Positions 1-8,900 of a stretch of 64,000 nt of DNA are shown one piece after another (positions within the stretch are counted from its first letter, which is position 1; every line of letters starts with the position of its first letter). A program made the translations under genes and the position numbers. Under the pieces are notes generated by a model. That model worked only from the letters and a program-made list of their open reading frames with translations, had not been told where the DNA came from and made no database searches. The DNA comes from Ancylostoma caninum (lineage: Eukaryota; Nematoda; Chromadorea; Rhabditida; Ancylostomatidae), in contig JBAJFG010000172.1 in NCBI GenBank assembly GCA_037903475.1, positions 4,565,001 to 4,629,000 on the forward strand. The letters are read 5' to 3'.

Positions 1-798
1 TCGCTAACATGCTGATCACCAAAATTATAGAGATTTTAATGAATTTGTTGGTGATAGTACAGTGGGGTCCGGCAGCCACTGCAAATGGGCGCCGGCGGGC
101 GCCGGCCGCCGCCACCCTCCGGCGCCCCGGTACTAATGAGCTATAAATCACTCGACCTTGGGAGAAGAAAAATACAATTTTAGTCCATAGTAGACAGAGT
201 GCAGTGGATATATTAAGGCTATAAAGCAGGGGACCATTTTCACAAGTTTCACGTCTTTTCATTTTCGTGATTTTCATGGGGAAAGATTTCCGAATACACA
301 ATAAGCGAAGCCAACTCTTCAATTTTCTGCTATAGTACACTGCTTCGCGAATGCAAAAATGGTCGTTATTTTTCTATAGATGGACACAGTACTTCAGATA
401 TCCCATCTGAATAATAAAGCTCATCTAATTCCGGATCCTCAGAAATAATTGAAATCCGTATAAATTGTTCCATATCCATTGCGCAGTAGTTCTACCGCTG
501 TCATTTATCTTTCGTGGAGCAGTCCTTTACGGCGGAGTTACTCTCTCCCGGTTTCCCTCAACTTTGAAAAAGTGGTTTTTCACTGTTACTTACACTATTA
601 CACTATTACTATTACTTACACTTACACTTATCGTAGCTTATCTTCGAAAGAGTTTTCCACTAATACTTACACTTACAGTTATCGTAGTTTATCTTCGAAA
701 TTTATGCAAAACGTTGCCGGATGCCTTCCTGGACTACCCGAAGGAGATCACGGGGGACGTTCCAAGCAGTGAACCCCAAACACTGCGATACTTAACTC

Positions 799-872
799 TG
801 GATCTCCAACGGAGTGGAACCAGCGATAGGGACAGATTGCAATCTGCCGCTCAAACCACTGAGCCATCCGGG
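799..872 (-). other. tRNA-like (Pol III promoter) module 1
   Basis: Read on the minus strand this has an A-box match (TGGCTCAGTGG, around 866) and a B-box match (GGTTCCACTCC, 811-821) at tRNA-like spacing. It sits inside the TIR element next to a second module in the same orientation. It is probably a tRNA-derived SINE-like sequence, not a working tRNA gene, because its partner copy at about 49217-49260 has lost the A box. Confidence 0.55.
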
Positions 873-944
873 CTACTTTTTATGTTGGAGTTTGTTAGAT
901 AACTGCAGCAGTCGTAGGCAGCATACTATATGTATTTGCAAAAC

Positions 945-1019
945 GGGGCACAGGGCAGGATTCGATCCCCTGACCACCACAACGTCGATCATTCGCTCAA
1001 CCCACTGAGCTATGCGCGC
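945..1019 (-). other. tRNA-like (Pol III promoter) module 2
   Basis: On the minus strand the block starts GCGCGCATAGCTCAGTGG (A box TAGCTCAGTGG) and carries a B box GGATCGAATCC at 958-968. The ends (GCGCGCA and TGTGCCCC) are only weakly complementary, so it is tRNA-derived and not an obvious functional tRNA. A close copy in the opposite orientation is at 49079-49155. Confidence 0.55.
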
Positions 1020-1125
1020 ACGCGATGCAACATACAAATGGTGTCCACTATTACTTACACTTACACTTATCGTAGTTTATCTTAGAAATTTAGGTGAAAA
1101 GGGAGTTGGGTGGGGCCACTCCTGT

Positions 1126-1146
1126 GAAGCCTAAGCCTAAGCCTTA
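1126..1146 (-). repeat. Interstitial TTAGGC telomere-type repeat
   Basis: About three units of the nematode telomere repeat (TTAGGC on the minus strand) lie inside the TIR element, with another TTAGGC-like unit near 1166-1175. The same run recurs in the second copy at 48953-48972, so it belongs to the element and not to a random spot. Confidence 0.6.
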
Positions 1147-1800
1147 AACCCATTCTTAAGCATAGGGTTAGGCTTATCTACCCTGTCTACTATGGACTAA
1201 AATTGTATTTTTCTTCGCTTTCTTCCAAGCTCAAGTGATTTATAGCTCATTAATACCGGGGCGCCGGAGGGTGCCTGTAATTGGCCTCAGCAGTGTGATG
1301 TAGTCAAGGCAGTAAAACACCCGAGCGAAGCCGGGTACAGCAGCTAGTTGTAGAATATAGTTCGGAAACGGCGAAAGCCAATTCTCATAGCTGACGGGCA
1401 CATCATTGAGAATATGATGGGACATCTTCCATTCATTTTTGCGGGATCTTGTTTAGTGATACTGACTCTAATAGCAATGCAGATCACAGCTCTACCATGG
1501 ATGTTGACCTACCTACTAATCGAAACCCGCAGTGAACGCCTTATTAGTTTCGGGCCACTTTCGGATACCGTTTGTCGTTCCTCATTTTTGACGGCATTTC
1601 ACTCAAACATAGTATGAGTGAAATAGTGGAAGTTAGTGGAAACTTTTTCCACAAATTTTCCTTCTGGAATTCTCCACTTAGATTCTTGTGCATAGTCTTC
1701 TATGTAGATGGTTTTCTTCTGTATATCCGAATTTGGAATCCTGTTTCGTTATTTCTGCATCGTTGGCACATGTCTCCTAATCATAATTCAAACAAGTTTC

Positions 1801-2275
1801 CTCCAGGAGATCCACAGCAAACAAGTGAGTACCTATGGAAGTCTAGGATGGTAAGCAATTTTTGAGGCAAGCGTCATCATTTGAAACTTTATCGGGTATC
1901 TACATACTTTTATAGTTTTATAGTGTTAGTACCTGCACATGTCCCAATATATTTCTATTCTTATGCGACTGGAGGAATTATCTGGATTTTTGTGCTCTTC
2001 AGCTATACTGTAGGTATGTCTAATAAGTAGCTTTTGCGTCCTTGCAGTGGATCATTACCCGGGAAATACAAGAAATAGATCCAGTGGGTAACGGCGCTGG
2101 TGTATAACTTCTTTATGCTTGGACGGACCTCATGACTGAGAAGGACATCCACGTGATGAGTGAGATGTCATTGTACCTCAACCAGCCTTGTTTTTCCAGA
2201 AAAAAAAAATTTCAGCCTCTCACTACGGCGTGTCGCACTACCGGTCAGAGAAGGAGCATGTGGTCAGAGTATGAG
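1801..2275 (+). pseudogene. Unrecognised coding-like segments with an in-frame stop
   Basis: A possible mini-exon (acceptor CTCCAG, then donor GTGAGT near 1826) is followed by an acceptor at about 2046. One frame there reads WIITREIQEIDPVGNG, hits TAA, and continues in the same frame as YAWTDLMTEKDIHVMSE. A third stretch (about 2219-2270) reads HYGVSHYRSEKEHVV and ends at a GTATGA donor-like site. The single stop and the impossible 26-base intron between segments suggest a decayed gene or retro-element. I do not recognise the family. Confidence 0.25.
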
Positions 2276-3308
2276 TGGTATTTTTATTAGATTACCTTTA
2301 ATTCATAGTTCTAGTTATTGCCGTTTGAATATTTATTTCTGAGTGCATTTTGAAGGACTCCAGAATATCCGCACTTTCTCTCTAGACGTTCTAACCTCTT
2401 TTTGCGTTGAACCCACTTTTCCCTTACGCGACTACTTATATGATGTTTTTTTTTTCGCACAGATTTACTTCTATTCAACCTTTGAGGTAAAAAGGGTTTG
2501 TAAAGCATTAATAAATAAAGAACTATAAAAAATTAATGGAGGCATCAGGAAGAGTCGTCTTTTTTTGGTATCATATCGTTATCCTGTTTCATGTACACAC
2601 GCATATTTCGCTGAATTGGACATTGTTGGGATGACGACCAAAGCACTCAAAAAATTTGACAGCTCGTTTGAAGGGCACGTATTAGTTGACGGCATATCTC
2701 ATCGACATTTCAAAATGAAACAGCCACATGTCTTCTATGTAGTGCTGAAAGGAGGCTTAAAGATTCCCTGGTTTGTTATCTGTATTGTCGTACCTTGGAT
2801 TATACTGTGATTACACCAAAAAAGGCATAGTATAGTAGCTCACTCTAATAGTACACGTTTCTTTTCTCCTTCTGAGCCACATCTGAATGATAAGACTTTT
2901 TTTGTTGGTTTGATTGAGTGATTCGTTGACGGCTTTTTCTTTCCAGCGGCTGATAACAAAGGTTGAAAGACCGGAGTTTGCTATACACATGTATATTGTT
3001 TGATTTTAGCGCACCCCAGGAATTCTATTTTTTTTTCTTCGAAAACTTAAGACTCTTAGTGTTTTCTTAAACGGAGCTCGCATTAACAATTCGGGAATTC
3101 CACCGGGACAGACAAAGCGGCGCGGTTGCGCTGCAGCTTCGACTGAGGTAGATCAGCAAACACCAACAAAATTTATAGAACGTATACTATTGGTACGTAT
3201 TGGAACATTCAAAAGAGTGGCCAATCACAGAAGCGTGTCCCGCCCCGTTTTGCCTTATCATGACCTGAATCAGGATTTTCTAAGAGTTGGAGAGAATACG
3301 TTTAGAGT

Positions 3309-3541
3309 CTGATAGCGCAGAGGTGGCACCTGGTCGACTTTGTCCGCAATTACGACCTCGTCCCGAAGTCGGCCAGATAATCAGATTTTTACAATTTTTT
3401 GATATGTATGTGGTGTGATTCCTTCCACTCTGATGTTTCCTTACTGCCATTTAGTAAAATCTCCTCCAAGACGCATTCTGCGGACAAAGTCGTAATTGCG
3501 GACAAAGTCATCTCAGGTGCCACCTTTGGGCTAACATACCA
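3309..3541. mobile_element. ~235 bp TIR element, copy A
   Basis: The ends are inverted repeats centred on AGGTGGCACCTG..GACTTTGTCCGCAATTACGAC. Two further copies occur at 59374-59606 and 59912-60147; copy C is close to a reverse complement of this one. It has no coding capacity and fits the description of a MITE. Confidence 0.65.
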
Positions 3542-4588
3542 TGTGTTCATCCTGGCAGTTTCTGGTCCTCACATGAGGTGTCGATCTTGACTGCATTTTG
3601 TCCAAAAAATCAGTTGAAGTCCTCCGCAATAAAAATAACCTAGAGCGAAGAAAAGAAAAATTCGACAAAAAATTCGATGAAAATTTCGACGTGAAGCTGC
3701 AAAATGACTGTATTTCTGCAGTTACAATTGAAGTGGCGATATAATATCGGTTTTTTAACAGTTTCGAAGTCTCAGGGACAGGTTATACTCAGTGACGATA
3801 TGCATAACGTATGCAAATGTACGAACCGTTGCATGCCACATGGATTTGACCGGCTGCGTGAAAAGAAGAGGTATGCTGCTGGTCTGTCTGTGATTGGTCG
3901 ATTCATGGGCGCGTCGCGGCTGCAGCCTTCGGGGGTAGGACCAGTCCTGCGTGGATATGGACAGTTTTTCCGAGCTTGAGTGGGACAGATTAGTGTTATC
4001 GGAACCCACAAATTGTGAAAAGTGGCCACCGATGTCATTTAGTGCGTAGAATTTGAAGAAATAACCCGAACTTGAAAAGCGTACGCGTGCGGCGCGGTCG
4101 TGTCGCGGCGTACGTCTTGACCGCCACGGCACTTGACTTGTAAATAATGTTATTTCCTGATTTGGCAGCCCACGTCATGTCACATGTTGTTATTTACATG
4201 TCAGACATTTAAAAACAGTTGCGACTAACAAGTTAGAAAGTGTGTAACTTGTCAAACTTTTCACATAGGAGCACATCAGTACTCACTCCTTTTTGAACCA
4301 CCTTATGTTCATACCTTCGAAGACTTTCATCTTTGTACTGGAATATTAGCAGTTCTCTATGAGGCGTGAATCGTGAAAATTTCCTCTTGTTTGAAAGAAA
4401 AACTTTCTCATAGTGTTATCCATAGTTGGCTATCAGGAGTGAAATTGATGTTGCAGAAGAATCTGTGCGTCAAAGCGTACCAGAACCAGAGGGCTAGCTT
4501 TGCGAAACCACGTCGCAGTTGCACTGCTAAGCGGCTGCGAGGCGGTGCCACTGGGAAGCAAAGCTGAGCTAGGAAGGTCGTCGGATTA

Positions 4589-5545
4589 TCTGTATATATA
4601 AAAGTCAAAGTTTGTATGTGTGTGTGTGTGTATGTATGTAATGAATAGAAATCGCGGAGGGTGAACCGATCCGGACCAAATTTTGCATGCACATACTTCG
4701 CGGGCCGGCGGAGGTTATAGGCTACTTTGCACCTGGGATTATCGATTGATTGATCGATTATATCGATTTTATTGATTTTTCGTTATTTTTGCCCAGGGGT
4801 CGGTGGGAACATGTCTTCTGGGGTAGCTCAATGCGCTGAACACGAATATGGCAACCATTCTGCACGAAATATTGATTTATCGATTTTATCGATTTTTTTC
4901 CCATTTTCGATCGGGGAGGGACATGGACATGTATCCTGGGGTTCCTCAATACGCTGAATACGAATATGGCAACCATTTTGCACGAAATATTGATTTATCG
5001 ATTTTATCGATTTTTTCCCTTTTCGATCGGGGAGGGACGTGGACATGTATCCTGGGGTTCCTCAATACGCTGAACACGAATATGGCAACCATTTTGCACG
5101 AAATATTGATTTATTGATTTTATTGATTTTTCGCTATTCTTGCCCATGGTTTGGTAAAGACATGTCTACTAGGGCATCTCAATGAGCTGAACACGAATAT
5201 GACATTGAATTTGCATGAAATAGCGATTTATCGATTTTATTGATTTTTGGCTGTTCCGCCCAATGGAGCGGTGAAGACATGCCTCCTGGGGTTCTTTGAC
5301 ACGCTGAAGATGAATATGACAACCACTTTGTACGAATGCATCGATTCAATGTCACCAAAATAGCTTTGCTAACTTTTCGCCCACAAGTCGATGGGGAAGG
5401 GTCACTTGGGCTTTGCTAACATACTGATCACCAAAATTAGGAAGATTTCAATGTTTTAATGGATTTATCGGCGATAGTAATTGGCCTCCAGTGTGATGTA
5501 GCCAAGGTAGTAAAACACCCGGGCAAAGCCGGGTACGGCAGCTAG
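4589..5545 (+). mobile_element. Complete non-autonomous Helitron (957 bp)
   Basis: It begins A|TCTGTATATATAAAAG at 4589, a typical animal Helitron 5' TC end followed by a TG-rich tract. It ends with a CCCGGGCAAAGCCGGG-type hairpin (about 5517-5533) and CTAG at 5542-5545 followed by T. Insertion between host A and T, absence of TIRs and absence of target duplication all match Helitron behaviour. The interior is mostly a minisatellite (see 4740-5300). Its end is shared with the interrupted copy at 1-1347. Confidence 0.8.
4740..5300. repeat. Tandem ~110-120 bp minisatellite inside the Helitron
   Basis: About five imperfect units each contain an ATTGATTTATCGATTTTATCGA block, a GGGGAGGGACATGGACATG-like block, a TCCTGGGGTTCCTCAA block and a GAATATGGCAACCATTTTGC block. 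Divergence increases toward the right. The frames open in this stretch are products of the repeat. Confidence 0.75.
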
Positions 5546-5920
5546 TGAATACATAAATTATCTAGGAGCCTATGATTAGGAACGCAGAAGGTCAAACTTT
5601 TATTTGTGGAGCGCAGAGTAGCCCTCACGTTCTCTTCTCGCTTTTTTTTCGAAGTGGGCAGTGGGCCTGCCGCTTCCTTTGATAAAGTCGTTATCAGTAA
5701 TCACAAGGTGTCGTCGTGTGGGTTTGATAGTCGCAGTGCTCTGCACACATCGACTTCACCTGATTCCGCTGGGATTTTCTCGAATTTTGAAATTGATCGG
5801 GTTCCTTTCTTACTGCTTTGAGTCGGAGTAATTATTATTGCATAGTTACATACATATTTTCATGTCTTTCTGTATCTTTCCATTTTTTTTACTGGTGCAA
5901 TAGCGGATTTTCCAGAGTTC

Positions 5921-8900
5921 ATGCTTACAAGAGCGCTATTTTTGGTCGTCCTGGGAGTCGTAGTGCTCTTCGTTGACGCGAAAATTCGGTCAGGTGAGTG
6001 ATGATGTAGCTCGTTTTGTGCATACCATAATTCATAGTCCTAAAATAATTATACAATAGACGTAACGATGGCCCATCAGCGGCATCGAAAAGGACGCCGC
6101 GCAGCCGCGCCGCGCGGGCAATCGCCAATGTCTTCTGCACCTGTTATGCTATTTCTAGCAACTTTTCCACCAGTTTCAACGATTTTTGACCGAATCTGGT
6201 AGAAAAGCGCCTAGGAATAGCAATCCGGCTGCAGACGACACCAATTCCGGTGCGCGCGGAGCGGTTGCACGGCGTCCTTCCCGAGGCCGCGGATGGGCCA
6301 CCTTCATTGACGTGCACTGTAAGTCGAAAGGCGGGTGTCCCTGTGAGTCAGCAAGATTGTCTCATCTAAGAGAGCATTTCATACATATAATACTAGTGAA
6401 TTTTTGGATCCGAAAAAATTCTAGTTACTCAGGAGATCTAGAAACCGTGTTTTGCATGGGATAAAACCGTGTTTTGCATCGGATTGAAAGATGCAAATCC
6501 CACGAATAAGTCATGCACACTCATGCAAATCCCATGCAAATCCCATGCAGAACACGGTTTGAGAAACGTTTTGAGAACCGGGTTTTGCATGGGATTTGCA
6601 TTGGTTTTGCATGAGGTAACGTGGGTTCTGCATGGGTTTGTGATGACCAGTTCGCGTCCTGGAGGAGTGGGGGAGGGGGGTACGAGGAGTGGCTCCCACG
6701 CACCTCAAGAACAAAAATACTGCGCTGTCGTCGCACACCTTGCAACTCCACCGAATTGCGCACTTATAACTCCTCTCGGCTCATTTTTGATCGGGCCAAC
6801 TTCTGCTGGATGTCCGACTGAGGTGCATCGTACATTAAGCTGGTGAATGTTCCCTATGTTAAAATGCAATAATTTCATATTTTAGAGAAACCTGCAAATT
6901 TTTGGCATAATTATGGAGATCGCAATGAGTAAATTTTTATCATACATAAAGCACTCCTGATTGTGAAAAAACAATGGAAATAATGAATGAAAAATCTAAA
7001 TAACCGGTTCTTCACAAATCGATGCAAAACCCATACACACCTATGCAAATCCCGGTTTAATCCGGTGCAAAACCCGGTTTTTTTAATCAATAATTTTCAG
7101 CATTGCTTAAATCGATGCAAAACCCATGCATACCCATTCAGAACCCATGCGTCTCCAAATCCGATGCAAATCCCATGCAAAACCCGCGAAAAACCCACGA
7201 TTTTCTCAAAGTCATGCAAAACCCATGCATACCGATGCAAAACACGGTTTTTAGATTTCCTGAGTAGGTCCTCATGCTCAGGAGATCTAGAAACCGTGTT
7301 TTGCATGGGATAAAACCGTGTTTTGCATCGGATTGAAAGATGCAAATCCCACGAATAAGTCATGCACACTCATGCAAATCCCATGCAAATCCCACGCAGA
7401 ACACGGTTTGAGAAACGTTTTGAGAACCGGGTTTTGCATGGGTTCTGCATTGGTTTTGCATGAGGTAACGTCGGTTTTGCATGGGTTTGTAATGACCAGT
7501 TTGCGTCCTGGAGGAGTGGGGGAGGGGGTACGAGGAGTGGCTCCCACGCACCTCAAGAACAAAAATACTGCGCTGTCGTCGCACACCTTGCAACTTCACC
7601 GAATCGCGCACTTATAACTCCTCTCGGCTCATTTTTGATCGGGCCAACTTCTGCTGGATGTCCGACTGAGGTGCATCGTACATTAAGCTGGTAAATGTTC
7701 CCTATGTTAAAATGCAATAATTTCATATTTCAGAGAAACCTGCAAATTCTTGGCATAATTATGGAGATCGCAATGAGTAAATTTTTATCATACATAAAGC
7801 ACTCCTGATTGTGAAAAAACAATGGAAATAATGAATGAAAAATCTAAATAACCGGTTCTTCACAAATCGATGCAAAACCCATACACACCTATGCAAATCC
7901 CGGTTTAATCCGGTGCAAAACCCTGTTTTTTTAATCAATAATTTTCAGCATTGCTTGAATCGATGCAAAACCCATGCATACCCATTCAGAACCCATGCGT
8001 CTCCAAATCCCATGCAAATCCCATGCAAAACCCGCGAAAAACCCACGATTTTCTCAAAGTCATGCAAAACCCATGCATATCGATGCAAAACACGGTTTTT
8101 AGATTTCCTGAGTGACAGATTTTCCTCCAGGCTAGTGCTCACTATCACTTTTATGGCTATTTTGCATGATTTGCTATGCATCTGTTTTTTTTTTTCTTAT
8201 GTAGCATTGTGTGTGTTTCCCTCTCGCTAGTCAACATGAAGATCACTACAGGTCAGGTCCTACTGTTTCACGATTGGCGCATACATTCACTCTTCTCCGC
8301 TTACACCAATGTCATCATTATCGTAATTTTTTACGCAAGCATAGCTAATGTTAAGAAAAAAACGTAATGTGGAAATAAACTAAGCGCAAGAATGCATTAT
8401 TGAGGGCACTCTAGCTAAACCAGTAAGTGCTCTTATTAACAGTGGGTAAATTTGTGGATGTTACTGTTTACCTTGGGTAATATCCATGATGCATGCAGCC
8501 CCATCACATGAGCAATGAAATATAATAACAGTAGCAAAACCCACCATAATGAGATCGCAGGATTACATTCATGTGAATGAAAGGAGTTCGCAGGCAAACT
8601 GAAATCGTTAATTTAGAAAAGGACCAAATTTCTAGATTTGAACAGCTAACAGGGGTTTTACCTCGATTTCTCTATGGAAGCATAAGGAACTTGCATCAGT
8701 GTATTATTATTAGGGAAAGAAGTATAGGTTGATTCACCTAAGAAAACAACACTACACTTTGATAAGCTATCGCAAATGGCGTGAATTATTTGAGAAGACG
8801 TGATGAATCAGAGCAAGCTACAAATTTCCTAAAAAGGAAGCGAACGTTTGAGGATGAACTTCTCTTCCCAGTAAAATCTACCTCTGACAATGGGTAGTGT

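Larger units (their letters stand above)
113..1273. mobile_element. TIR/foldback element nested in the Helitron
   Basis: The ends form inverted repeats of nearly 90 bp with only a few mismatches (about 113-200 against 1185-1273, both starting CACCCTCCGGCGCC when read inward). The interior holds ATTACTTACACTTA-type short repeats, two tRNA-like modules and a TTAGGC run. No transposase is visible; the open frames inside are incidental. Its left half matches 48314-48925 at high identity, while the internal tRNA-bearing block is inverted relative to that second copy. It interrupts Helitron sequence that is continuous in the 4589-5545 copy. Confidence 0.75.
1..1347 (+). mobile_element. Non-autonomous Helitron, 3' part, interrupted by a nested element
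   Basis: The 3' end shows the Helitron signature: a short GC hairpin (CCGAGCGAAGCCGGG region, about 1321-1334), roughly ten bases, then CTAG at 1344-1347 followed by a host T. The last ~80 bp (about 1277-1347) and the first ~60 bp match the right part of the complete Helitron at 4589-5545. In that copy the two stretches are contiguous, so the ~1.2 kb between them here (about 61-1276) is a later insertion. The 5' end lies left of the window. No Rep/helicase coding is seen, so the element is non-autonomous. Confidence 0.75.

Noticed and set aside
465..902. 145-codon frame near the left end
   Set aside because: It runs across ACTTACACTTA repeats and an antisense tRNA-like module of the TIR element; its relative at 48685-48909 is the same artefact.
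799..1019. Two functional tRNA genes
   Set aside because: A and B boxes are present, but acceptor stems do not pair well and copies are truncated elsewhere, so tRNA-derived repeats are more likely.
4740..5300. Regularly spaced repeats resembling a CRISPR array
   Set aside because: Units are ~115 bp, diverged, without unique spacers, and lie inside a Helitron in a eukaryotic genome.
6469..7617. Several open frames of 70-125 codons in the 6.4-8.2 kb block
   Set aside because: They repeat identically in the two MITE copies and translate CATGCAAAACC arrays; they are repeat artefacts.
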